Shown here one piece after another: positions 37,971 to 46,147 of a DNA stretch of 64,000 bases. The notes under the pieces were generated by a model that worked only from the letters and a program-made list of their open reading frames with translations, did no database searches and was not told the origin of the DNA. Every line of letters begins with the position of its first letter. Position 1 is the stretch's first letter. The position numbers and the translations under genes were made by a program. This stretch comes from Halosegnis marinus (GTDB taxonomy: Archaea; Halobacteriota; Halobacteria; Halobacteriales; Haloarculaceae), in NCBI RefSeq assembly GCF_029338355.1, contig NZ_CP119802.1, positions 1,178,001 to 1,242,000 on the forward strand, in the 5' to 3' direction.

Positions 37971-38974
37971 GCGTCGTCCCTCCCGGTGACCCGCAGGAAC
38001 ACGTCCTCGAGGTCGGGTTCGGCCGTCTGGAAGTCCGCCACCGTCAGCCCCGCGTCCCGGAGCGTGTCGGTCAGTTCGTAGAAGCCGTCGCCGACGACGC
38101 GCGCCGTGAACCGCTCGCCCGCCTCGACGGCGTCGAACCCGTCCGCGTCGAACCGCTCGCGCAGGCGTGCCCGGACCCGCTCCGGGACCGCGCCCTCGAC
38201 GGTGACCGCGTAGCTCCGCGTGCGGAACAGGTCGAGCAGGTCGGCGACCCGCTCGTCGGCGACTATCGCGCCGTCGCTCATGATGACGACGCGGTCGCAG
38301 ACGGCCTCGATGACGTCCATGTCGTGGCTCGACACGACGACGGTCATCCCCGACTCCTCGACCAGCCGCCGGAGTTCCCGGCGGAGCTCCCGCGACGACT
38401 CCACGTCGAGCCCCAGCGTCGGCTCGTCGAGGAAGACGACCTCGGCGTCGCGCGCCAGCGTCGCGGCCAGCGACACCTTCTGTTGCATCCCCCGCGAGAG
38501 CTCCTTGACCGGCGTGTCAGCCTTTCCCGTGAGGTCGAACCGCGCCAGCAGTTCGTCGTGGCGCTCGCGCACGTCCGCGGGCTTTCGCCCCGCGAGCGCG
38601 GCGAAGAAGCGGAGGTTCTCCCGCACCGTGAGCCGCCAGTAGGTGTTGCGCGCCCCCTCGAGCATCGCGCCGACGTGGCGGTACGCGGCGCGGGGGTCGG
38701 CGTGGACGTCGATGCCGGCCACCTCGGCGGTGCCGTGTGTCGGTATCACGAGGCCGAGCAGCGACTTGATGGCCGTCGTCTTGCCCGCGCCGTTCGGCCC
38801 GAGCAGGCCGACGGCGGTGCCGGCCTCGACGGCGAAGCTCACGTCGTCGACGGCCGTGACCGCGGCGTCGCCGCTCCCGTACGTCTTGGTCAGGCCGTCG
38901 ACCCGGACCGCGGCGTCCGCCGGGTCGGGCGGGTCGCGCTCGCCGACGCGCTCGGTCTCCGCGTGCAGGGACAT
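37967..38974 (-). CDS. ABC transporter ATP-binding protein
   Basis: 335 residues: Walker A GLLGPNGAGKTTAIKSLLG near residue 63, signature KELSRGMQQK, Walker B EVVFLDEPTLGLD and H-loop VVVSSHDMDVIEA. About 100 extra residues at the end (FRTRSYAVTVEGAVPERVRARL through DLEDVFLRVTGRD) are the DrrA/CcmA-like tail used by ABC-2 exporters. Divergent from the HTH gene at 39062, with a shared inverted repeat in between. Confidence 0.93.
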   Translation of the reverse strand: MSLHAETERVGERDPPDPADAAVRVDGLTKTYGSGDAAVTAVDDVSFAVEAGTAVGLLGPNGAGKTTAIKSLLGLVIPTHGTAEVAGIDVHADPRAAYRHVGAMLEGARNTYWRLTVRENLRFFAALAGRKPADVRERHDELLARFDLTGKADTPVKELSRGMQQKVSLAATLARDAEVVFLDEPTLGLDVESSRELRRELRRLVEESGMTVVVSSHDMDVIEAVCDRVVIMSDGAIVADERVADLLDLFRTRSYAVTVEGAVPERVRARLRERFDADGFDAVEAGERFTARVVGDGFYELTDTLRDAGLTVADFQTAEPDLEDVFLRVTGRDDA

Positions 38975-39001
38975 ACCCCGCTCTGGGGTGTCGCCCGGAT
39001 T

Positions 39002-39035
39002 AACGGTTTCCTGCAACCGAGTAGGGCGAACCGTT
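39002..39035. promoter_or_regulatory. Inverted repeat between exporter and its regulator
   Basis: AACGGTT (39002-39008) and its reverse complement AACCGTT (39029-39035) are separated by 20 nt. They lie in the 87-nt gap between the divergent ATPase (start 38974) and HTH gene (start 39062), so both could be in promoter range. Likely operator for the HTH protein. Confidence 0.45.
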
Positions 39036-39061
39036 CTGTCCGCCGCTCGGAACGACGACGC

Positions 39062-39589
39062 ATGGACGACGCGGACGGCCTCGCCCCGACCGAGGCGTTC
39101 GGGCTGTTGAGCCACGAGGTCCGGTTCGACATCGTCCGCGCGCTCGCGGCCGAGCGGCGACTGAACTGGGAGCGAACCGGCCTGTCGTTCGCGGACCTGC
39201 GCCGCGCCGTCGGGGTGGACGACGCGGGGAACTTCAGCTACCACCTCGACCGCCTCCGCGACCGGTTCGTCGTGGAGCGCGACGGGGAGTACGTGGCGAC
39301 CTACGCGGGGATGGAGGCCGTCGGCGCCGTGTTACAGGGGACGTACACGGAGCGGGCCGACCGCGCGCCCGAGCGCATCGACGCGGCCTGTCCGACCTGC
39401 GACGGGGCGGTCCGCGCCGCCTACGAGTACCCGATGCTCTCGGTGTCGTGTCCCGACCACGGGGTGCTGTTCGCCACGTCGGTGCCGCCGGGGGCGACGA
39501 CGGGCCGCTCGCTCGCCGCGCTCGACGGCGGGACGCTGTCCGCGTGGCTCGACGGGGAGTCCCGGGTCGTGAGAACGGAGCGGCGCTAG
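39062..39589 (+). CDS. ArsR-like HTH regulator with zinc-ribbon-type tail, 175 aa
   Basis: LAPTEAFGLLSHEVRFDIVRALAAERR, then LSFADLRRAVGVDDAGNFSYHLDRLRDRFVV, is the haloarchaeal winged helix of the ArsR/TrmB-like type. C-terminal CPTCDGAVRAAYEYPMLSVSCPDHG adds a CxxC...C-x2-H site, seen in a group of haloarchaeal regulators. It is divergent from the ABC exporter and shares the inverted repeat above; control of the exporter is likely but not shown. Confidence 0.83.
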   Translation: MDDADGLAPTEAFGLLSHEVRFDIVRALAAERRLNWERTGLSFADLRRAVGVDDAGNFSYHLDRLRDRFVVERDGEYVATYAGMEAVGAVLQGTYTERADRAPERIDAACPTCDGAVRAAYEYPMLSVSCPDHGVLFATSVPPGATTGRSLAALDGGTLSAWLDGESRVVRTERR

Positions 39590-40041
39590 TCCTGCCGGTA
39601 CTCCTTGCGGAAGCCGCGGAACTCCATGCGGTGGCTCTCCTCGTCGCCGAGTATCTCGACGGCGAGGTCCTCCGTCACCGGGTCGTCGGCCGCCTCCGCG
39701 GCGTCGATGAGTTCCCGGTACGTCTCGATGGCGTCGTTCTCCGCGTCGAGGACGCCCTCGATGACCGAGAGCACGTCCGTCGTGTCCTCGGGGGGCTGGA
39801 GGCTGTGCTGGCTCGCCGTGAACTCGGCGGAGCCCGGGGGCTTCTCGTCGAGGACCTTCAGCCGGCGGCCGAGCCGCTGGGCGTGGTTCAGTTCCTCCTG
39901 GATGTCGGCCTGCAGCGACTCCTTGATCTCCTCGGCGCGGACGCCGTCGAGGACGATGGAGTTCGTCGTGTAGTTCATCACCGTCTCCATCTCGTCGGAG
40001 TACGCCTTCCGCAGCAGTTCCGTGACGCGTTGGCTCGACAT
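39586..40041 (-). CDS. Ferritin-like four-helix protein, 151 aa
   Basis: MSSQRVTELLRKAYSDEMETVMNYTTNS, then ADIQEELNHAQRLGRRLKVL, then VLDAENDAIETYRELIDAAEAAD and EILGDEESHRMEFRGF: four amphipathic helices with E...ExxH pairs, the di-iron ligand pattern of ferritin-like and rubrerythrin-like proteins. The iron site looks complete (EEL-NH, EN-AIETY, EESH). It may store iron or scavenge peroxides. Convergent with the HTH gene, 4 nt overlap. Confidence 0.82.
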   Translation of the reverse strand: MSSQRVTELLRKAYSDEMETVMNYTTNSIVLDGVRAEEIKESLQADIQEELNHAQRLGRRLKVLDEKPPGSAEFTASQHSLQPPEDTTDVLSVIEGVLDAENDAIETYRELIDAAEAADDPVTEDLAVEILGDEESHRMEFRGFRKEYRQD

Positions 40042-40087
40042 ACCTCTCGTTTCAACGGGCGGGCAGATAAGCGTACGCGTGGCGCGG

Positions 40088-41284
40088 TCAGTCCTCGCCC
40101 GCGAACGTCGCCACGCGCTCCACGTCGATGCGGAGGAGCGCGGGCAACAACACGAGCGCGAGGGCTATCTCCGCGCCGCCCGCGACCAGGAACGCGGTCG
40201 CGTAGCCGAGGCGGTCGGCGAGCAGGCCGCCGCCCACGACCCCGGCGAGGAAGCCGAGCGAGCCGACGACGTTGAACCCGCCCGTCGCCGTCCCGCGCCC
40301 CTCCGCGTCCGCGAGGTCGTTCACGAGCGCGAGGGTCGCCGGCGCACACAGCGCGCCGAACGCGCCGACCAGCGCCATCACGACGGCCGCGAGGGCGGGC
40401 GTCGGCGCGAACGACACCCCGACGATGACGACGCCGTAGGCGAACGACCCCGCCGCGACCGGGCCGACCCGGCCGACCCGGTCGGAGAGCGCGCCCAGCG
40501 GGTACTGCAACAGCGCGAACGGGAGGAAGAAGGCGCCCAGAAGCAGGCCCGTCTCCGCCGGCCCGAGGCCGAACTCGCTCTGGAAGTACGCCACCCCGAC
40601 GAGCGCGAAGAAGCCGGCGGTGAAGCGGTCGGCGAAGCCGAACGCGAACGGCACCCCGAGCGCCGGCCGCTCGCGGACCGTCCGGAGCGCGTCGAGGGGG
40701 CCGGGCCGGGCGCCCCCGGCCGCGCGCTCGGGGTCGCGCAGGCGGAGGGCCGCGACCCCGACGACGAACATCAGGACGGCCGCGACGGCCAGCGGGACGC
40801 GCGGCCCCAGCCCGTACAGCTGGCCGCCGAGCGGCGCGCCGAGGCCGGTCCCGAGGCCGATGGCGATGCCCGCCGCGCCCATGTTGCGGCCGTTCCCGCC
40901 GCCCAGGTCCATCAGCGTCGCGATGGCGAGCGAGAAGGCCCCGATGGTGAACGCGCCCTCCACGAACCGGACGGCCAGCACCGCGGCGAAGGGAACGGCC
41001 GGGAGCGCGGCGAGGACGGCGTACGCCACCCCGCCGCCCACGGCCCCGATAGCGATGAAGCGGCGGCGACCGCCCGCGGCGTCCGAGAGCGCGCCCCATA
41101 CGCCCGCGAAGAGGACGAAGCCGGCGAACTCCGCGGCGAGGAACCACGTCCCGGCGTCGAGGGGGCCGCTCCCGCCGAGCGACGCCACCAGCTGGGGGAC
41201 CCCGGGGTAGAGCAGTACCTGCGCGAACAGCACCGTGAACACGACCGCGGCGAGCGCGAGCCTGTCCCGGCGTTGCGTCTCCAC
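40088..41284 (-). CDS. Major facilitator superfamily transporter
   Basis: 398 residues with about 12 membrane helices. GVWGALSDAAGGRRRFIAIGA is the MFS loop 2-3 motif (G-x3-D-x2-G-R-R), and its repeat GALSDRVGRVGPVAAG occurs in the second half. The GTG start at 41284 opens METQRRDRLALAAVVFTVLF. Similar haloarchaeal carriers are drug- or metabolite-efflux types; substrate unknown. Confidence 0.9.
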   Translation of the reverse strand: METQRRDRLALAAVVFTVLFAQVLLYPGVPQLVASLGGSGPLDAGTWFLAAEFAGFVLFAGVWGALSDAAGGRRRFIAIGAVGGGVAYAVLAALPAVPFAAVLAVRFVEGAFTIGAFSLAIATLMDLGGGNGRNMGAAGIAIGLGTGLGAPLGGQLYGLGPRVPLAVAAVLMFVVGVAALRLRDPERAAGGARPGPLDALRTVRERPALGVPFAFGFADRFTAGFFALVGVAYFQSEFGLGPAETGLLLGAFFLPFALLQYPLGALSDRVGRVGPVAAGSFAYGVVIVGVSFAPTPALAAVVMALVGAFGALCAPATLALVNDLADAEGRGTATGGFNVVGSLGFLAGVVGGGLLADRLGYATAFLVAGGAEIALALVLLPALLRIDVERVATFAGED

Positions 41285-41326
41285 GTTGGGTCGTGTACGC
41301 GCCCGACGGCTATTATGTCGTTCGCG

Positions 41327-42046
41327 TCACGCGGTCGGCTCGACGGCGACGAACTCCAGCCCCCGCTCGGCGAGCAGTTCCCGCGCGCGGTCCGTCACGG
41401 AGGGAGCGACGAGGACGCCCCGGACGCTCGCGCCCTCGTGGCTGTCCCGGCGGAGCGCCTCGACGTACCGCGCCAACTGGCCGACGGCGTCGGGACCGAC
41501 CCGGCGGCGTTTCAGCTCCACGACGACCGTGTTCCCGTCGGCGTCGACGCCGTACACGTCCACCGCCCCGGCGGGCGTCTCGCGCTCCGTGGCGCGCGGC
41601 TCGAACCCCGCCTCCACGAGCGCCGGGTCGTCGAGCACCCGGCGTTTCAGGTCCGCCTCGGTCCCCTCCAGCGCGAGTTCCGAGTCGTCCGTCGCGGCGT
41701 AGCGCGACACCTGCGCGACGGCCGCGAAGCGCACGTCCAGTTCCTCCTCGGGCGTCGTCCGCGTGCTGTGGACGGCGAGGTCGCCGTCCTCGACCGCGAC
41801 CGCGTGGTCACAGCCCGGGGGCTGCCAGTTCACCGGCTGGTGGCCCTCCTCGGTGTGGACGAGCGCGGTGCCGTCCGGCTTGAGGAGGAGCAGGCGGTCG
41901 CCCGGCCCGAGCGTCGAACTCGCGCGCCCCTCGTACTCGACGGCACACCGGCCGAAGACGCTCACCACCTCGCCCGCCTCGATGCCCGCCGCGACGGCCT
42001 CGCACGCGGCCTCGGGCGAGGGGTCCACGAGCACGCTCGCGTCCAT
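41327..42046 (-). CDS. nucS: Endonuclease NucS
   Basis: 239 residues. The N-terminal DNA-binding domain (VVSVFGRCAVEYEGRASSTLGPGDRLLLLKPDGTALVH, then GHQPVNWQPPG) precedes the RecB-type nuclease core. The core has GAVDVYGVDADGNTVVVELKRRRVG, where Asp, Glu and Lys form the D-E-x-K site, and GQLARYVEALR. In archaea and actinobacteria NucS cuts mismatched or branched DNA and works with PCNA (the end VEPTA is short, so the clamp motif is not obvious). Compare the nuclease-less paralogue at 4027-4731. Start ATG 42046. Confidence 0.93.
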   Translation of the reverse strand: MDASVLVDPSPEAACEAVAAGIEAGEVVSVFGRCAVEYEGRASSTLGPGDRLLLLKPDGTALVHTEEGHQPVNWQPPGCDHAVAVEDGDLAVHSTRTTPEEELDVRFAAVAQVSRYAATDDSELALEGTEADLKRRVLDDPALVEAGFEPRATERETPAGAVDVYGVDADGNTVVVELKRRRVGPDAVGQLARYVEALRRDSHEGASVRGVLVAPSVTDRARELLAERGLEFVAVEPTA

Positions 42047-42069
42047 ACCCGGCGGAGGACGGCCGCGGC

Positions 42070-42624
42070 CTAAAGCCCGACGTGTGCCTCCCGGTCGCCC
42101 GCGAACGCCCGGGCGCGCCCGGCCATGTACGAGCGCGCGCCGGCCTCGTCCACCAGCCCGCAGCGCGCCGCGTCCGCGACCGCGGACTTCACCCCCTCGA
42201 ACCAGCCGACCGCGTACGGCTCCTCGTCCCCGGTCAGGGGCACCAGCGCGCCGTCGCCCGCCGGGTCGCGCTCCGCGCCGCCGCGGTCGCCCAGCCCGAA
42301 GTAGCAGACGAGGAAGCGCTCGACCGTCCAGTCGGCCGCGACCCGGAGACAGCGGTCGTACGCGCGGTAGTCGAGGCCGGCGACGACCTCGTCCCACGCG
42401 AGCCCCGTCGCGAGCGGCACGGGGTCGACGGCCGTTCCGCCCCGCTCCGGCGCGAGGTCGATGCCGAGCGGGGCGAGGCGGTCGCGGACGCGGGAGAGGT
42501 CCCGGTCGCTCGCCCCGCCGAACGGGACCGACGGCGAGAGCGCGTCGGGGGCGACGCCGTCGTGCGCGTAGTGGAGGTCGTAGCCCGCCTCGCGGCGGTA
42601 GGCGACGAGGGTGCGGTCGGCCAT
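42070..42624 (-). CDS. Haloarchaeal DUF6735-like protein, 184 aa
   Basis: MADRTLVAYRREAGYDLHYAHDGVAP, a motif-rich start shared by a haloarchaeal family I recall as DUF6735, then LATGLAWDEVVAGLDYRAYDRCLRV and TVERFLVCYFGLGD. No catalytic pattern or membrane helix is seen. Upstream of nucS on the same strand, 23 nt away, so the two could be co-transcribed. Function unknown. Confidence 0.72.
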   Translation of the reverse strand: MADRTLVAYRREAGYDLHYAHDGVAPDALSPSVPFGGASDRDLSRVRDRLAPLGIDLAPERGGTAVDPVPLATGLAWDEVVAGLDYRAYDRCLRVAADWTVERFLVCYFGLGDRGGAERDPAGDGALVPLTGDEEPYAVGWFEGVKSAVADAARCGLVDEAGARSYMAGRARAFAGDREAHVGL

Positions 42625-42704
42625 GTCGCGGGTGGTCCCGGCTTCGGGTATGAACCTCGGGCGCGAACGCGGGGGTTTTCGGGCCGCGCGCCGTCGCTCA
42701 GCAC

Positions 42705-43337
42705 ATGGAGCAGACGACCACGGGGACCTACCGGGTGCTTCCCGGCCGCGACGACGACGAGTGGCTGTTGCTCGACGTCGAGAGCGGCGACCCGACGTAC
42801 GTCCCCCGCGGCGACGCCCCGGACCTCGCGGTCGGCAACCGCGTCCGCGCCGACCTCGCGTGGCGCGACGGCGACCCCCGCGTCGAGTCGGCCGCGGTGA
42901 CCGACGCCACCCGGTTCCGCTTCGTCCGCACGACCGAGACGATGTTCGAGGCCGCGACCCGCTGCTGGGAGGGGGCGGTCGAGAGCGGCAGCGGGATGAA
43001 CTCCCGTGTCACCTACGGGACGGACGGCGACCCGAACGGCGTCGTCTACACGTTCGCGAAACAGCCGGGCCAGCGCGACCTGTTCGAGGAGTTCCGCGAC
43101 GGCGTGAAGCCGCTCGAACCCCTGCTCGTGCGCGCCGCGGGCGGCCGTGAGGCGTACGAGGAGGGGGGCGTGACCGACGGGGCGGACCCGCCGTTCGAGA
43201 CGTTCGTCATCGACCACGGGGAGGAGCCGTTCGTCGCCGTCTACATCGTCCTCGACCCGGACGGCTTCCTCGCGGAGACGGTGCGCGACACCTACCTCGA
43301 CGCGGGGTCGGGCGGCGGCCTCGCCGACCGGCTCTGA
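42705..43337 (+). CDS. Haloarchaeal DUF6663-like protein, 210 aa
   Basis: MEQTTTGTYRVLPGRDDDEWLLLDVESGDP, then DLAWRDGDPRVESAAVTDATRFRFVRTTETMFEAA and FETFVIDHGEEPFVAVYIVL. The first 60 residues look like a small OB/beta-barrel; the rest is helical. I recall it as a haloarchaeal DUF6663 protein. Function unknown. Divergent from the DUF6735-like gene. Confidence 0.75.
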   Translation: MEQTTTGTYRVLPGRDDDEWLLLDVESGDPTYVPRGDAPDLAVGNRVRADLAWRDGDPRVESAAVTDATRFRFVRTTETMFEAATRCWEGAVESGSGMNSRVTYGTDGDPNGVVYTFAKQPGQRDLFEEFRDGVKPLEPLLVRAAGGREAYEEGGVTDGADPPFETFVIDHGEEPFVAVYIVLDPDGFLAETVRDTYLDAGSGGGLADRL

Positions 43338-43508
43338 CTACCAGCTCAGCCGGCGCGCCCGGAGGAACAGGCCGACCGCGCCGCCCCCGAAGACGGCGAC
43401 GGCGGCCGCCGGCACGGGGTCGTACGCGACCGCCACGGCGACGAACACGACGGCGGCGCCCGCGACGGTGAGCGCGTCCAGCCGTCCGACGCCCGCCTCG
43501 GTTTCCAT
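43338..43508 (-). CDS. Two-helix membrane protein, 56 aa
   Basis: METEAGVGRLDALTVAGAAV, then VFVAVAVAYDPVPAAAVAVF, then GGGAVGLFLRARRLSW: two hydrophobic spans joined by a Pro-containing turn and a basic C-terminus. The stop is adjacent to the convergent DUF6663-like gene. Such short haloarchaeal membrane proteins are common and of unknown role. Reading-frame length and codon use are consistent with coding. Confidence 0.65.
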   Translation of the reverse strand: METEAGVGRLDALTVAGAAVVFVAVAVAYDPVPAAAVAVFGGGAVGLFLRARRLSW

Positions 43509-43579
43509 ACGCGCCCTCGGGCCGGGGGCGTCAAAAGCGTCGGGGCGACGTTTATGCCGTCCCCGGCCACCGTGCCGGT

Positions 43580-43987
43580 ATGCACGACGTGTGGACCACC
43601 CGCGTCCGGTTCGCGGAGACGGACGCGCAGGGGGTCGTCTTCTACGGGAACTACCTCACCTACCAGGACGAGACGTTCGGCCAGTACCTCCGCGAGGTCG
43701 GCCGCCCGTGGGAGGAGGGCGACCTCGACCTCCACGTCGTCAACACGGACGTGGACTACCGCGCGTTCGCGGAGTTCGGCGACGACCTCGTCTGCGGCAT
43801 CCGGGCGGCCGAGATACGCGAGTCGTCGATGACGTTCGCGTGGGAGTGCCGGCACACGGACGGCACCGTCTGTGCGGAGGGGACGATGACGCACGTCGCC
43901 GTCGCGGACGGCGAACCCACCCGCATCCCGGACGACTTCCGCGAGGCGGTCGTCGCCTACCAGGACGAGCCGCCGGAGCCAGTGTAA
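43580..43987 (+). CDS. Hot-dog thioesterase (4-hydroxybenzoyl-CoA type)
   Basis: 135 residues with the 4HBT hot-dog fold: MHDVWTTRVRFAETDAQGVVFYGNYLTYQDETFGQYL has the catalytic Asp (ETDAQGVVFYGNY), and the later strands are HVVNTDVDYRAFAEFGDDLV and MTFAWECRHTDGTVCAEG. Hydrolyses acyl-CoA thioesters; the acyl group is unknown. Stand-alone gene. Confidence 0.9.
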   Translation: MHDVWTTRVRFAETDAQGVVFYGNYLTYQDETFGQYLREVGRPWEEGDLDLHVVNTDVDYRAFAEFGDDLVCGIRAAEIRESSMTFAWECRHTDGTVCAEGTMTHVAVADGEPTRIPDDFREAVVAYQDEPPEPV

Positions 43988-44019
43988 GGAGCTAAGTTCG
44001 CGGGCGCGAACGCCCGGAC

Positions 44020-44421
44020 GTGACGCTTTCGCCGGAGGAACTCGGGGACGTGCTGGAGACGCACCTCATGGGCGAGGGACTGTACGTGACGAACTGCGAG
44101 CGCCACGAGGGGGCGATACACGTCGGCTACGAGTCGCCCGCGGTCGGCGAGTCCGTGCCGCGCGGGCAGGTCGGCACCCTGCTCCGGACGCTGCTCGACC
44201 TCGCGGGCATCGAGACGGAGGGGCGCGACCTCGCGGGCATCCCGGAGGTGGGCGAGTGGGAGCCGGAGGACGTGGAGGTGTGGGTGTTCGAGGACGCCGA
44301 CGCCGACGACCGGGTCACGAAGGGCCACTACGAGGTTCGGGAGGGGTGGTTCCGCGCGCTGGAGCGCGACGACCTCTCGGAGACGGACTTCTCGACGCTC
44401 GTCCTCTCGACGCTGGAGTAG
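44020..44421 (+). CDS. Haloarchaeal hypothetical protein, 133 aa
   Basis: GTG start. The acidic protein begins MTLSPEELGDVLETHLMGEGLYVTNCERHEGAIHVGYES, then VGTLLRTLLDLAGIETEGRDLAGIPEV and VWVFEDADADDRVTKGHYEVREGWFRALE. A mixed alpha/beta fold without catalytic motifs. Family unknown to me. It stands 32 nt after the thioesterase gene. Confidence 0.72.
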   Translation: MTLSPEELGDVLETHLMGEGLYVTNCERHEGAIHVGYESPAVGESVPRGQVGTLLRTLLDLAGIETEGRDLAGIPEVGEWEPEDVEVWVFEDADADDRVTKGHYEVREGWFRALERDDLSETDFSTLVLSTLE

Positions 44422-44955
44422 CTACGACTCGATACAGCCGTTTCCGACCGAGACGACGCTGTCGTTGTACACGGTCACGTCCACGGTGTCGAACAGCGCG
44501 GTCGGGCCGCACTCCAGCCGGCCGCTCGTCCCCAGGGGCGCGTCCCCCGAGCCGAACGCGACCGAGTGGTACACCGTCGCGTTGCGCGGTACGTCCTCGA
44601 AGACGGCCGACGCCGATGCCGCGGCGTCGAACCGGTATACGCGCGTCTGCACGTCGTCGCCGTAGGGGCGCAGCGAGACGGCCCGCGGCAGGACCTCGGA
44701 CGGCACGTCGTCGATACCGGTCGCGTCCGGGAACTCCCGGACGGTCCCGTTCGCGAACTCGACGGCGAGGCCGGCGTGGCCCGGCGGCGCGACGCCGACG
44801 GTGATGACCACGGGCGTGGCGGGGTCCTCGTTGGCGACGGAGACGGTCACGTCGCTCGTCGGGCCGGCCGTCTCCGTCGGCGTCCCGCCGGGGGCCGTAC
44901 AGCCGGCGGCGAGCAGCACCACGAGAAGGACGAACGCGTATCGAACTCGTGTCAT
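44422..44955 (-). CDS. Secreted lipoprotein, 177 aa
   Basis: The signal peptide MTRVRYAFVLLVVLLAAGCT has a lipobox LAAGC, so the mature Cys19 is lipid-modified and the protein is anchored outside the cell. A Thr/Ser/Pro-rich linker follows, then a beta-rich domain (TVSVANEDPATPVVITVGVAPPGH and VYRFDAAASASAVFEDVPRNATVYHSVAF). Cleavage by twin-arginine or Sec route is not evident (no RR). Function unknown. The stop abuts the convergent hypothetical gene. Confidence 0.82.
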   Translation of the reverse strand: MTRVRYAFVLLVVLLAAGCTAPGGTPTETAGPTSDVTVSVANEDPATPVVITVGVAPPGHAGLAVEFANGTVREFPDATGIDDVPSEVLPRAVSLRPYGDDVQTRVYRFDAAASASAVFEDVPRNATVYHSVAFGSGDAPLGTSGRLECGPTALFDTVDVTVYNDSVVSVGNGCIES

Positions 44956-45000
44956 CCGTCGTGTACTGACGACTGGGATACAAGAGGCGTACGGTCCCGC

Positions 45001-45357
45001 TCAGTCCCGCTCGACGACCGTCGGCTCGTCGAGGTCGGCGTGGTCGACCGTGACGCGGTGGCGGGTGTGGCGCGCGTGCGTCGCGGCCCAGCGGCGGGCG
45101 CCCGCCTCGTCGAGCCGCTCGACCCCCTCGGGACAGCGCCGGCAGTCCGCGACCCACGGCGACACGTCGTCGGGGAAGTGACCGGTGTGCTGGAAGTGGT
45201 CGAGCGCGAACGCCTCGACGGCCTGATTGCCGACCGTCAGTTCCTCCAGTTCGTAGTCGAGCGCCCACTCGTCGTCACAGCGGGAACAGGAGACGGTCGG
45301 CAGGTCGTCCACGGCGTCCGGGTCGGTCGTCGCGGTCGGCCCGTCGGGGTCCGGCAT
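45001..45357 (-). CDS. Zinc-type hypothetical protein, 118 aa
   Basis: CSRCDDEWALDYELEELTVG (CxxC) and CRRCPEGVERLDEAGARRWAATHARHTRHRVTVDHADLD (CxxC with His-rich end) could hold one or two zinc ions. FALDHFQHTGHFPDDVSPWVADC is the link. A common type in haloarchaea; no enzyme signature. Lies 43 nt upstream of the lipoprotein gene, same strand. Confidence 0.7.
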   Translation of the reverse strand: MPDPDGPTATTDPDAVDDLPTVSCSRCDDEWALDYELEELTVGNQAVEAFALDHFQHTGHFPDDVSPWVADCRRCPEGVERLDEAGARRWAATHARHTRHRVTVDHADLDEPTVVERD

Positions 45358-45428
45358 ACGTCGCGGACGGCCCGGGGCGGTAAGAACCCCCGTCACTACC
45401 GTCACGGCCGGTCACGCGCGCCCGACCG

Positions 45429-46061
45429 CTAGCAGACCGGCTTCGGGTCGACGCCGAGCCCCTCCAGCCCGGTCGCGTACTCGTCGTAGGCGATCTCGAC
45501 CACCCGGACGGCCGCCTCGCGGGCGCGCTCGTAGTCCCCCTCCGAGTCGCACACGGAGTCCAGCAGTTCCGCGCCCCGCTCCACGATGTCGTCCGTCTCG
45601 GCGCGGAGAGCCCGGAACAGGTCGGCCTCGGCGTTCGCGCCCTCGTTGACGAAGAAGTTGATGACCTGCAGCATCGACCGCGAGGAGACGAGCGGCCGCC
45701 CGACGAGGCCCGCGCCGACGCGCGCCGCCGTGTCGTCCAGCCCGTCGAGGTACTCGTGGACGCCGTCGAGCGGCGGGTCCTCCGGCGTCGTCGGGTGGTG
45801 TTCCGCGACCCGCTCGAAGTGTTCGCGCTCCGTGCCGGCGATGGCGTCGAACGCGTGGCGTGCCGTCGCGTCCGTCTCGTCGGTCGCCCACCGCGAGAAG
45901 GTGTCGCGGGCCCGCGCCTCGGCGGCCCCCGCGGCGTCGAGCACCGCGTCGCGCTCCAGCACCGCGTCGGTCGCGGCCACGAGCGCCTTCTCGGAGCCGA
46001 GGCGGTCGAGTTCCGTGGCACACTCCTCGCGCACGGCGGCGACGACGTCCGTTCCGTCCAT
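45429..46061 (-). CDS. Helical, ferritin-superfamily-like protein, 210 aa
   Basis: All-alpha protein: TATDAVLERDAV-like helices, FSRWATDETDATARHAFDAIAGTEREHFERVAEHH, then LQVINFFVNEGANAEADLFRALRAETDDIV and VRVVEIAYDEYATGLEGL. The ExxHFERVxEHH run resembles a di-iron half-site, but the second half-site is not clear. I call it a possible ferritin-like bundle; transcription-linked roles cannot be excluded. Start ATG 46061 was chosen over the longer frame. Function unknown. Confidence 0.6.
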   Translation of the reverse strand: MDGTDVVAAVREECATELDRLGSEKALVAATDAVLERDAVLDAAGAAEARARDTFSRWATDETDATARHAFDAIAGTEREHFERVAEHHPTTPEDPPLDGVHEYLDGLDDTAARVGAGLVGRPLVSSRSMLQVINFFVNEGANAEADLFRALRAETDDIVERGAELLDSVCDSEGDYERAREAAVRVVEIAYDEYATGLEGLGVDPKPVC

Positions 46062-46147
46062 GCCTCGACCTTCGCCCGGCGGCGTGTTAAGGCTACCCGC
46101 GCCCGACCCGGCCGTGGCTTTATCGCCGCCGAACGGCACTCGTCGGT

